Below are positions 1-8,275 of a stretch of DNA of 64,000 nt, piece by piece. The stretch covers positions 372,001-436,000 of the forward strand of contig CBDDBN010000030.1 in assembly GCA_965225735.1 (NCBI GenBank). Reading direction: 5' to 3'. The DNA is from Denitrobaculum sp965225735 (GTDB taxonomy: Bacteria; Pseudomonadota; Alphaproteobacteria; Kiloniellales; Kiloniellaceae). A program made the translations under genes and the position numbers. Each line of letters starts with the position of its first letter. The stretch's first letter is position 1. The notes under the pieces are model-generated. The model did not search any database. It saw only the letters and a list, made by a program, of their open reading frames with translations, and was not told where the DNA came from.

Positions 1-177
1 ATAGCTTTCCTACTTTAGGACGCAATTTCAGCGTTCCGCTCAGAGCCTCATTCTGGGCAGAGTCTCATTCGTCGTTCGGTCACTTGGGTTCCCAGTTCCC
101 GCCGGCAAAGGATGCCCTCAAGATATCTGATGAGGGTGCGGTACCAGTGCAAAGATAAAAGGAGGGGGCGCCAAGCA

Positions 178-933
178 ATGGCGATCACGATCACAGAAAT
201 CCGCCGCTATCCGGTGAAGGGCATGTCAGGCGAAGCCCTCGAAGAGGTCAATGTCACGACCGGACAAGGCCTGCCCGATGACCGCCGCTTCGCCTTGGCC
301 CACGGCTCGACCGCATTCGACGTGAAGGCACCTCAGTGGATGCCCAAGACCAACTTTCTGATGCTGGCGAAGAACGAGAAACTTGCACAGTTGAAAACGG
401 CTTTTGACTCCGAAACCGGGCATCTGACCATCGAACGCGGCGGCAAACAGGTGGTGAGCGCGAAGATCACCGAGCCTTTGGGCCGGACGATCGTTGCTCA
501 GTTCTTTGCCGGCTTTTTCGGTGATGAGGCCCGAGGAGCGCCCAAGTTGGTGGAAGCCCCAGGCCATATGTTCAGCGATGTCGCGGAAAAATGTCTCTCG
601 ATCATCAACCTGGCCTCAGTAAAAGATCTGGAGCGAGTTGCCCGAACGGATCTCGATCCCATCCGTTTCCGCGGCAATGTGATGATCGAGGGCCTGCCGG
701 CCTGGCAGGAATTCGACTGGGTCGGCCAGGAAATCGAGATCTCTGGCGTACGGCTAAAGGTTCTCAGCGAAATCAAGCGTTGCCCTGCGACGAGCGTAAA
801 CCCCAGCACCGCCGAGCGGGACATTAACGTGCCACTCACGATTCAAAGAGGATTCGGCCATTTCAATATGGGAATCTATGTCGAGGTTCTAAACGACGGA
901 AAACTCACCGTCGGCGACAAGCTCAATATCTAG
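178..933 (+). CDS. MOSC domain-containing protein
   Basis: A beta-barrel MOSC protein of about 251 residues, the fold that handles molybdenum-cofactor sulfur chemistry and occurs in mARC/YiiM-type reductases. The N-terminal 'IRRYPVKGMSGE' is the usual start of the MOSC N-terminal barrel, and 'RCPATSVNP' late in the protein is the conserved MOSC segment with its cysteine. The frame is open from 112, but the ATG at 178 is preferred because AGGAGG lies just upstream and homology begins there. A perfect hairpin follows the stop. Substrate and partner are unknown; the gene stands alone, convergent with the DUF4167 gene. Confidence 0.85.
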   Translation: MAITITEIRRYPVKGMSGEALEEVNVTTGQGLPDDRRFALAHGSTAFDVKAPQWMPKTNFLMLAKNEKLAQLKTAFDSETGHLTIERGGKQVVSAKITEPLGRTIVAQFFAGFFGDEARGAPKLVEAPGHMFSDVAEKCLSIINLASVKDLERVARTDLDPIRFRGNVMIEGLPAWQEFDWVGQEIEISGVRLKVLSEIKRCPATSVNPSTAERDINVPLTIQRGFGHFNMGIYVEVLNDGKLTVGDKLNI

Positions 934-994
934 ACTTAGCCACCCAGTATTCACCCTTGCGCGTAGCCTTTCGGCACCACGCAAAACCCTATTG

Positions 995-1020
995 GTTGCC
1001 CAGCCAACTGGCTGGGCAAC
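995..1020. terminator. Bidirectional hairpin between convergent genes
   Basis: A perfect 11-bp stem (GTTGCCCAGCC with GGCTGGGCAAC) closes a 4-nt AACT loop between the convergent MOSC and DUF4167 genes. There is no long T run on either side, so termination is inferred from position and stem strength. Confidence 0.6.
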
Positions 1021-1044
1021 GCGTCAACGTAGGCGGCTAGAGCG

Positions 1045-2058
1045 TTAGACGCTGGCAGCGCTGGAACCGTCCGGCGCATCGTCGCTTTCCGACGCTGGCG
1101 CTGCTTCGACAACGACCTTCCGTGGCCGTCCGCGGCGCTTCGGCGCGGGTTCTGCTTCGGAGGCATCCGGCGCAGCATCGTTTGCGGGTGCAGCTTCCTG
1201 ATTTTCCTCAAGAGGACGCTTGCGTGGCCGGCCACGTTTCCGGGGTGCCGGCGCAGCCTCGGACTCAGAGGCTTCCTCGCCTGCAGCTGAAGACTGCGGA
1301 AGCGCCGGTTCGATCGCTGCCGGAATACTGTCCGCGAGAGACGGGCCGTTGTTATCCGCAGCGGATTCAGACGCGGCCTCGTTTACAGCGGAGTCATTCT
1401 CGCTCGAAACTTCAGCCTGCCTTGGACGGCCCCGACCCCGCATGCCGTTACGACCTCTCGGTCCACGGCGGGGCGCTTCGTCGTCTCCTGGCAGCGGAAG
1501 CTCGCTTTGCGATCCTCGCTCCAAAAAGGCAGGCGCATTGCCCGGGCCTAAGTCTGGCTGCGGCTCAAGACCGGGGACTTCAACGTCGTTGCGATGCTGA
1601 TTTCGATTTCGGCGGTCCTGATGACCAGAACGGTCGCGTCCCTGCCGGTCCCCCCGGTCAGAGCGTTCGGGCCGCCCCTGGGGGTCCCGCGCTATCTGAT
1701 TGCCTGGATTCGCCTCGGCTTCACCATTGACCTGCGGTGCCGCACTGGCAGCGTTCGCCTGGGGATTATGCGCGCGCTGAGAACCGGGCGACTCAGGGTC
1801 GGTGCTGTCATTGACGATCCGGTAATAGTGCTCGGCGTGCTGGTAATAGGCCTCAGCCGCGATCCTGTCTCCCGATGAGGTCGCATCGCGCGCCAGCCCG
1901 ACGTATTTCTCGTAGACCTGGCTCGCGTTTCCACGGATCCGTCCGTCAGGACCATTACTGTCGTAGGTCCCTGAGCGATGCTGCCCGCCACTGTGCTGTT
2001 TGCGGTTGTTCGTACGACCGCGCGGCCGCCGACCGCCATTCGAATTTTGCTGTCTCAT
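1045..2058 (-). CDS. DUF4167 protein with AT-hook-like tail
   Basis: 337 residues. The N-terminal third (about 1-85) matches the alphaproteobacterial DUF4167 family: a basic RRPRGRTNNRK start, then 'GNASQVYEKYVGLARDA' and 'AEAYYQHAEHYYRI'. The rest is low-complexity, acidic and proline/alanine-rich. It contains two AT-hook-like cores (GRPRK at about 273-280 and 307-314) and a related GRGRPRQ further upstream, which suggest binding to the DNA minor groove or to RNA. It is the last gene of the minus-strand prmC-prfA block, about 170 bp from prmC. The function of the family is not established; nucleic-acid binding is inferred. Confidence 0.8.
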   Translation of the reverse strand: MRQQNSNGGRRPRGRTNNRKQHSGGQHRSGTYDSNGPDGRIRGNASQVYEKYVGLARDATSSGDRIAAEAYYQHAEHYYRIVNDSTDPESPGSQRAHNPQANAASAAPQVNGEAEANPGNQIARDPQGRPERSDRGDRQGRDRSGHQDRRNRNQHRNDVEVPGLEPQPDLGPGNAPAFLERGSQSELPLPGDDEAPRRGPRGRNGMRGRGRPRQAEVSSENDSAVNEAASESAADNNGPSLADSIPAAIEPALPQSSAAGEEASESEAAPAPRKRGRPRKRPLEENQEAAPANDAAPDASEAEPAPKRRGRPRKVVVEAAPASESDDAPDGSSAASV

Positions 2059-2231
2059 CGTTCACTTACTTCAGAACGGAATAAATGCCGCTCGCACCAC
2101 TGTCTTCGCTATCAAAAGCTCAGTTTAGCGAGATTGAACCACGTACACTTTTCAGGATCGTGGGGCGCCCCTCGGACGCAAGAGCAATAGCTCGGCACAG
2201 CCAAACTAGCCGCCTGCCCCCCCATTTCCAA

Positions 2232-3134
2232 CTACTTTTTTGCCTTGACTGCAAAACAACAGCGCTCAACCCCTGAAAGGTCACATCTGCGCCACGGCGT
2301 GACCAGTCCCTGCGCCAATATCATATCTTCCACAGCTTGAGACTGACCCGCGCCCACCTCGAGGGCGAGCAGGCCGCCGGGCTTCAAAAGTGCCGCCGCA
2401 CCAGGGATCAGAATCCTATAATCGACTAAACCGTCAGGTCCAGCGGCCAGTGCCGTCAGGGGATCGTAATCCGTAACTTCAGGCTCCAATCCTGCGATTT
2501 CGCTCTCTGAAACGTAAGGCGGGTTGCTCAGAATAATGTCCCATCCAGGCGCGAGGCCCGCGGTCCAATTGTTCTGTACAAAGGAACTTCGCCCGGAAAG
2601 CCCCAGATTGGCCGCATTTCTCCGCGCCACAGACAAGGCGGGCTCTGCCGTATCCACACCCGTTCCTAGCGCGTTCGGCAGTTCCGACAAAAGCGCGAGA
2701 AGCAGACAGCCACTGCCCGTACCCAGATCCAGGATTCGCAAGGCCGCGGTGCGGTCTTCCACCCAGTCCAGGATCGCCTCGACCAGGGTTTCGCTGTCCG
2801 GCCTGGGATCCAGGGTATCCGGTGTGATCTCGAACTTCAGGCTCCAGAACTCCCGTTCGCCCAGAATGCGCGAGACGGGTTCGCGCTTCTCACGACGCAG
2901 TACCGCTGCCTCGAACTTCTTGGCCTCGCTTGCCGACAAAAGCCGGTTGGGGTCGCGCAATAAGGCAGGCGCGCCGCCTGGAACGATCGCGCTCAGGAGC
3001 AGACGGGCATCCCGCCGCGCTGCCTCGATCCCTGCTGCGGACAGGCGCGTCGTCGCGGCTCTTAATGCGCCTTCAACCCGCAGGCCATCGTCTCGCGCAG
3101 GCCCGGTTGGCAAAGGGTCTGCCCGAGTGATCAC
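2232..3134 (-). CDS. prmC: Peptide chain release factor N5-glutamine methyltransferase
   Basis: PrmC (HemK) methylates the glutamine of the GGQ motif in class I release factors, using S-adenosylmethionine. The 300 residues show the SAM-binding motif 'ILDLGTGSGCLLLALL' and the catalytic NPPY ('SNPPYVSESE'), which contacts the target glutamine. The GTG start overlaps the prfA stop as GTGA, so enzyme and substrate are translationally coupled. Length and motifs are normal for the family. Confidence 0.95.
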   Translation of the reverse strand: MITRADPLPTGPARDDGLRVEGALRAATTRLSAAGIEAARRDARLLLSAIVPGGAPALLRDPNRLLSASEAKKFEAAVLRREKREPVSRILGEREFWSLKFEITPDTLDPRPDSETLVEAILDWVEDRTAALRILDLGTGSGCLLLALLSELPNALGTGVDTAEPALSVARRNAANLGLSGRSSFVQNNWTAGLAPGWDIILSNPPYVSESEIAGLEPEVTDYDPLTALAAGPDGLVDYRILIPGAAALLKPGGLLALEVGAGQSQAVEDMILAQGLVTPWRRCDLSGVERCCFAVKAKK

Positions 3135-4207
3135 TGTATTTCCGCGAGCTTTGCCGCCTGATCCTCGGCGATCAGCGGTGAGATCAACTCGCCCAGGGAT
3201 TCGCCGGTGATAACCTTGTCCAGCTTGTAGAGCGTCAGATTGATGCGATGGTCTGTGACCCGGCCTTGCGGGAAGTTGTAGGTCCTGATCCGCTCGGAGC
3301 GATCGCCACTCCCCACCTGGCTGCGCCGGTTTTCAGCCAGCTCGTCCGCCTGCTGCTGACGCATATGGTCGTAAAGCCGCGCCCGCAGCACCTTCATGGC
3401 TTTCGCCTTATTCTTATGCTGCGACTTTTCATCCTGACACTGCACGACGACTCCGGAGGGCAAATGCGTGATCCGGACCGCCGAATCCGTCGTGTTGACG
3501 TGCTGTCCACCAGCACCCTGCGAGCGATAGGTGTCGATGCGCAGGTCCTTCTCCTCGACATGAACGTCGACATCTTCGGCCTCCGGCAATACCGCGACCG
3601 TCGCCGCGGAAGTATGAATTCGCCCGCCCGATTCGGTCACCGGGACCCGCTGCACCCGGTGGACGCCCGATTCGAACTTCAATTCGGCAAAGACGCCGCG
3701 GCCGGATATCGACGCGCTGGCCTCCTTGACACCGCCGATGCCGGTTTCGGAGAAATCCAGCACCTCGAAGCGCCATCCGTGCGAATCCGCGAACCGCTGG
3801 TACATCCGAAAGAGCTCTGCCGCAAAGAGCGCCGCCTCGTCGCCGCCGGTCCCTGCACGCACTTCAAGGATCGCGTTGCGTTCGTCATCCTTGTCTTTCG
3901 GCAAAAGCAGGACCTGAACTTCGTGCTCGAGCTTGGGGATCCGTTCCTTGAGCTCGTAAAACTCTTCCTCGGCGAGCGCTTTCATTTCGGAGTCGGAGTC
4001 GCCATCCGTCATCATCTCGGCGAGATCGGCCATCTCGTTCTGCGCCTCGCGAAGCTGTGTGATGGCTTCGACGATCGGCGTGACGTCCGAAAACTCCTTC
4101 AGCATGGCCGTGTAGTCGCTAGAACCCGGATCGCTGTGGGTCGCCAGCAGGTCACGCAATTCGTCGTGACGTGCCACCACGGCATCTAGTTTTTCATCCA
4201 GCTTCAC
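3131..4207 (-). CDS. prfA: Peptide chain release factor 1
   Basis: RF1 recognises UAA and UAG stops and releases the finished peptide. The 358 residues contain the GGQ loop ('GAGGQHVNTTDSAVR') and the domain 2 tripeptide region in 'RVPVTESGGRIHTS', reading PVT where many RF1 proteins have PAT. The start is GTG at 4207, with AAGGAG across the end of hemA, so hemA-prfA-prmC look like one transcript. The next gene, prmC, overlaps this stop. Confidence 0.96.
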   Translation of the reverse strand: MKLDEKLDAVVARHDELRDLLATHSDPGSSDYTAMLKEFSDVTPIVEAITQLREAQNEMADLAEMMTDGDSDSEMKALAEEEFYELKERIPKLEHEVQVLLLPKDKDDERNAILEVRAGTGGDEAALFAAELFRMYQRFADSHGWRFEVLDFSETGIGGVKEASASISGRGVFAELKFESGVHRVQRVPVTESGGRIHTSAATVAVLPEAEDVDVHVEEKDLRIDTYRSQGAGGQHVNTTDSAVRITHLPSGVVVQCQDEKSQHKNKAKAMKVLRARLYDHMRQQQADELAENRRSQVGSGDRSERIRTYNFPQGRVTDHRINLTLYKLDKVITGESLGELISPLIAEDQAAKLAEIQ

Positions 4208-4213
4208 GCCCAG

Positions 4214-5584
4214 CTACTCCTTAATATCCTTAGCGGCGGTATCCGCCCTCTCGACGCTGCGCCCGTCCTTTTCCTCCGGCGCCAGCGCTTCGCTGTCCTG
4301 AGAAAGCCCGAACAGGCGGCGCGCGGCGTCCGCCATCTGCCGATGTCCTTCATCACCCGAGGGCTCGGAGGCGGCGGTCTCCCGCAACGCCTTGGAGGGT
4401 TCATGCAGGAGGCGGTTGATCAGCAACCGCGTCGCTGTCTCCGCATCCAGCTTTCCTTCGCCTAAAACCTGCTCTCGCACAACCTCGAAATGCCGGCGCA
4501 GATCGGCGACCGCAGGACCGGCCGCCCGTTCCGCCCAGCGGCGTTCAAAGCGCAGCAACTCCTCACCCAGGATCTTCCAGGCCGCCATGGTCGCTGTTTC
4601 GCGAGATACCTTGCCCGCGAGGGCAAGTCTCTCAAGATCGTCCAGGTTATAGACGTAGACACCATCCATTTCACCCACGGCAGGCGCAACGTCGCCCGGC
4701 TCCGAGGCATCGACCACAAAAATCGGCTTCTTGCGCCGCTTCCGCAGAGCCGATTCTATCATCGCCGGTTCGAGGCTGTAGCGACCGCCGCCCTCAGCCG
4801 TAATGACCACATCCGCCGCGTCCAGAGCCAGATCCAGCTGATCCCAGGGGCGGTTGTGGCATCCGAAGCGGTGGGATGCGATTTCCGCCCGGCGGTTGGA
4901 GCTGTGCATAATGGTGAGATCCGCCAACCCCGCCGCCCGGAACTCGACCGCCAGAAGTTCGCCCATTTCCCCCAGACCGATCAACAAACCGCCGCAACGC
5001 CCCAGATCGCCGTGCAGATCGCGCGCGGCTTGCAGTGCCGAGGCGATCAGAGATACCGGTTGCTGGGCCACCGGGGTCTCGCTGCGCACCCGCTTCGCGG
5101 TTCCAAAGGCCGCCTGCATGACCGACTCGAGCAGCGGGCCGCTCATGCCCTGCTCAACTGCAAGCCGGTGACTGGCCTTCACCTGTCCAAGAATCTGAGG
5201 CTCGCCAACCATTTGACTGTCCAGCGAAGAGGTTACGGCAAACACATGCCGCAGAGCCGCGCGTCCTTGGTGGAAGTAGCCCTCCTCGTCGAGAATACGG
5301 GGGTCGCCGCCCACCCGGCGCGCCATAATGTCCCTTAAGCGGGGAACGGCTCCGCAAGCGCCGCCGACTCCGTCCAGCTGCTGCTCGCTCGCGATAATAT
5401 CCAAGCGTTCGCAGGTAGAAACGACCAGCGCTTCCTCGATTCCCGAACCGGCCAGCTCGTCCAGGATCTGACTCTGATCCGCTTCCTCGGCAAAGAGCTG
5501 CTCTCGCAGCGCAAGTGACGCGGTTCGTTGGTTGATCCCGATGACGACAAGGCGTTCGGTGGGGGAAGGCTCAGTCCCGGCCAC
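4214..5584 (-). CDS. hemA: Glutamyl-tRNA reductase-like protein
   Basis: Family assignment to glutamyl-tRNA reductase (C5 route to 5-aminolevulinate) rests on 456 residues with 'STCER' (candidate nucleophile Cys58), 'RHVFAVTSSLDSQMVGEPQ' (His113), an NADPH-fold segment 'LIGLGEMGELLA' and a C-terminal dimerisation helix region. Several near-invariant motifs differ: GINQRTAS for GxNHxTAP, STCER for STCNR, and VDASEPGDV for VDxAVPRDx. The GTG start sits 10 bp after hisS, and prfA follows within 7 bp, the same hemA-prfA-prmC order as in gammaproteobacteria. Most alphaproteobacteria make aminolevulinate by ALA synthase, so this may be a functional C5 enzyme or a divergent paralogue. Confidence 0.82.
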   Translation of the reverse strand: MAGTEPSPTERLVVIGINQRTASLALREQLFAEEADQSQILDELAGSGIEEALVVSTCERLDIIASEQQLDGVGGACGAVPRLRDIMARRVGGDPRILDEEGYFHQGRAALRHVFAVTSSLDSQMVGEPQILGQVKASHRLAVEQGMSGPLLESVMQAAFGTAKRVRSETPVAQQPVSLIASALQAARDLHGDLGRCGGLLIGLGEMGELLAVEFRAAGLADLTIMHSSNRRAEIASHRFGCHNRPWDQLDLALDAADVVITAEGGGRYSLEPAMIESALRKRRKKPIFVVDASEPGDVAPAVGEMDGVYVYNLDDLERLALAGKVSRETATMAAWKILGEELLRFERRWAERAAGPAVADLRRHFEVVREQVLGEGKLDAETATRLLINRLLHEPSKALRETAASEPSGDEGHRQMADAARRLFGLSQDSEALAPEEKDGRSVERADTAAKDIKE

Positions 5585-5594
5585 AGCCTGCCCG

Positions 5595-6839
5595 CTATCG
5601 ATAGCGGGCGAGGTACTCGATCACCGTGTCCAGGGAAACGAGCTCTTGTTCGCCCGAATCCAGATCACGGATAGTGGCGGAATCGTTCGCCAGTTCGTCC
5701 TCTCCCAACAGCACGGCAGCGCAAGCCCCCAGCTTGTTTGCTCGCTTCATTCGCTTGCCGACATTACCACTGAACCCCAGTTCGACGCCATATCCCGCGT
5801 GCCGGAGCTTTTGAGCCAAGATCAAGGCGGTCTCCTCGGTCGCCTGCCCGACGGGAACGACGGCAACCGGACGCGGCGCCGCAATCTCCCGGTTCATCAG
5901 CATAGACAGGCGCTCGATCCCCGCCGCCCAACCGACGCCCGGCGTCGAAGGGCCACCCATGGTTTCCACCAGACCATCGTAGCGGCCACCGGCCATCACA
6001 GCGCTCTGAGCCCCCAAAAGATCGGTCGTGAATTCAAAGGCCGTATGACAATAGTAGTCCAGTCCACGAACCAGCCTGGGATTGAGTTCATAGGCGATGC
6101 CCAGGCTTTCGAGACCCTGTTTGACCGCCGCGAAGAAGTCCTGGCTTTCGCTATTGAGATAATCGCCAAACACCGGTGCACCGGCGACCAGCTTCCGATC
6201 GCCTTCGTTCTTGGAATCGAGGATCCGCAGAGGATTGCGCTCCAAGCGCTCCTGGCTGTCCGAGGATAAAGCTTCCCGATGATCGGAGAAGTACTCGATC
6301 AGCGCATCTCTGTAGGCTTTCCGGCTCTCGGCGTCACCCAGGGTATTGAGTTCGAGTTTGGTATTCTCATAAACACCCAGTCCGGACAGAATGTGCGCGC
6401 CCAGCGCGATCAACTCGATGTCGCCCTGCGCTTTGGGAACCCCCAGAAGCTCAGCGCCGAACTGATGAAACTGTCGCTGCCGGCCCTTCTGCGGCCGCTC
6501 GTGGCGAAACATCGGACCTGCGTAAAAAAACTTCAACGGCAACTGCTGGCTCAAGCCACCTGACATCAATGCGCGGGCGACGCCCGCCGTGTTCTCGGGC
6601 CGGAGCGTGATCTGTTCACCCTCTTTCATGGAGAAGGTGTACATCTCCTTGGTAACGATGTCCGAGGTGTCACCGAGCGTGCGCTTGAAGACTTCGGTAA
6701 ACTCGAAGATCGGCGTCGCCATCTCGAGATAGCCATAGCGTTCAGCGGTTTCACGCGCGGTTTCGATGACGGCGCGCTGACGCCGCATCTCTTCGGGCAG
6801 TATGTCGCGCGTGCCGCGAACGGGTTGCAGGGCTGACAC
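5595..6839 (-). CDS. hisS: Histidyl-tRNA synthetase
   Basis: Class II aminoacyl-tRNA synthetase charging tRNA-His. Visible motifs are 'PVRGTRDILPEE' at the N-terminus, 'TLRPENTAGVARAL' (motif 2 region), 'LVRGLDYYCHTAFEF' (HisA) and 'GGRYDGLVETMGGP'. The frame stays open to 6992, but that extension is basic low-complexity sequence overlapping ispG. The GTG at 6839 has GGAG six bases upstream and begins 'VSALQPVRGTRD', where homologues start, giving 414 residues. It lies about 70 bp downstream of ispG and probably shares its transcript. Confidence 0.94.
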   Translation of the reverse strand: MSALQPVRGTRDILPEEMRRQRAVIETARETAERYGYLEMATPIFEFTEVFKRTLGDTSDIVTKEMYTFSMKEGEQITLRPENTAGVARALMSGGLSQQLPLKFFYAGPMFRHERPQKGRQRQFHQFGAELLGVPKAQGDIELIALGAHILSGLGVYENTKLELNTLGDAESRKAYRDALIEYFSDHREALSSDSQERLERNPLRILDSKNEGDRKLVAGAPVFGDYLNSESQDFFAAVKQGLESLGIAYELNPRLVRGLDYYCHTAFEFTTDLLGAQSAVMAGGRYDGLVETMGGPSTPGVGWAAGIERLSMLMNREIAAPRPVAVVPVGQATEETALILAQKLRHAGYGVELGFSGNVGKRMKRANKLGACAAVLLGEDELANDSATIRDLDSGEQELVSLDTVIEYLARYR

Positions 6840-6906
6840 TTTTTTCTCCGGAAACTCTGGGGTTAACTCTCTAAAGGGAAGGTCTTTTCTCGGCTGTCCG
6901 CGCAGG

Positions 6907-8052
6907 CTACTCCGCCGCCGCGTTCCGTCCGGTCTCGCCCGCCTTTTCCGCATCGATTTCGGCCTGGATCTCGGCTGCCTTGGCTTCGACAAGCTCGACG
7001 AGATGATCGACGATATCCCGATCCTTCAGGCGATGATCCTGCAGACCCGACACATAGACCTGGTGCGTGCCATTGCCGCCTCCGGTAAAGCCGATGTCGG
7101 TCTCGCGCGCTTCGCCAGGGCCATTGACCACACAGCCGATGACCGAGAGGGTCATGGGCGTTGTGATATGCGCCAGGCGTTTTTCCAGCACCTCGACTGT
7201 CTTGATCACATCGAACTGCTGGCGAGCACAGGAAGGGCAGGAAATTACGTTGACGCCGCGGTGACGCAGGTTGAGCGATTTCAGCAGATCGAACCCGACC
7301 TTGATCTCCTCGACCGGGTCTGCCGAAAGCGAAACCCGGAGCGTATCGCCGATGCCCGCCCAAAGCAGAGCGCCCAAACCGACCGACGACTTAATCGTGC
7401 CAATGCGCAGGCCCCCGGCCTCGGTCACGCCGATGTGCAGCGGATAGTCACAAACCTCGGCAAGCCCCTGGTAGGCGGCCACGGCCAAGAAGACGTCTGA
7501 CGCCTTGCAGGAAATCTTGAACTCGAAGAAATCGTTGTCCTCGAGAATACGGATGTGATTCAGCGCTGAATCCACCATCGCCTCGGGACAGGGCTCGCCG
7601 TATTTTTCAAGCAGGTCGCGTTCCAATGAACCCGCATTGACACCGATCCGCATGGAACAGCCGTGATCCTTGGCCGCCTTGACCACTTCGAGCACCCGCT
7701 CGGCGCTGCCGATGTTGCCGGGATTGATGCGCAGACAGGCGGCGCCTGCTTCCGCGGCCTCGATCGCCCGTTTGTAGTGGAAGTGAATATCCGCAACGAT
7801 CGGAACGGAAACCTGCGGGATGATCCTGGCCAGGGCTTCTGTCGAGTCCTCGTCTGGACAGGAAATGCGCACGATATCGGCGCCGGCAGCTTCCAAGGCA
7901 TGGACCTGAGCCACCGTAGCGGCAACATCGGTGGTCAGGGTGTTTGTCATGGACTGCACCGTGATCGGTGCGTCGCCACCCACCTTTACATCGCCGACAG
8001 AAATCTGACGGGACTTTCGGCGATAGATATCCCGGTAGGGCCGAACACTCAT
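6907..8052 (-). CDS. ispG: 4-hydroxy-3-methylbut-2-enyl diphosphate synthase (flavodoxin)
   Basis: IspG (GcpE) carries out the penultimate step of the MEP isoprenoid pathway with a 4Fe-4S cluster. The 381 residues open with 'VKVGGDAPITVQSMTNT'. The C-terminal cluster region shows 'SCPSCARQQFD' and 'GCVVNGPGEA', holding the three cluster cysteines. It is the compact bacterial form without the plant insertion. It sits between the RodZ-like gene and hisS on the minus strand. Confidence 0.95.
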   Translation of the reverse strand: MSVRPYRDIYRRKSRQISVGDVKVGGDAPITVQSMTNTLTTDVAATVAQVHALEAAGADIVRISCPDEDSTEALARIIPQVSVPIVADIHFHYKRAIEAAEAGAACLRINPGNIGSAERVLEVVKAAKDHGCSMRIGVNAGSLERDLLEKYGEPCPEAMVDSALNHIRILEDNDFFEFKISCKASDVFLAVAAYQGLAEVCDYPLHIGVTEAGGLRIGTIKSSVGLGALLWAGIGDTLRVSLSADPVEEIKVGFDLLKSLNLRHRGVNVISCPSCARQQFDVIKTVEVLEKRLAHITTPMTLSVIGCVVNGPGEARETDIGFTGGGNGTHQVYVSGLQDHRLKDRDIVDHLVELVEAKAAEIQAEIDAEKAGETGRNAAAE

Positions 8053-8275
8053 AATTTCGCTCTTACCCCTGGTCCTGTTGTCGTGCGAATTCAGGGTTTA
8101 GTCGTCTTTTCAGAGACTTGGCTCCAGCGGCCGACGACGATCCCGATGGCATTCCTCGTCAGGCGACAGGCCCAGCCGCCCGCCAGCCTCGTTTCAAGCG
8201 GGAAAATGCGCTCTTTGCGACCAAACTTCAAGTATAAGGGCGCCGGAGACGGGATAGGGCGATCTGAAGCGCGAT

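Noticed and set aside
2524..3210. Plus-strand open frame of 228 codons over prmC
   Set aside because: Arg/Ser-rich antisense shadow of prmC with no family resemblance and no ribosome binding site.
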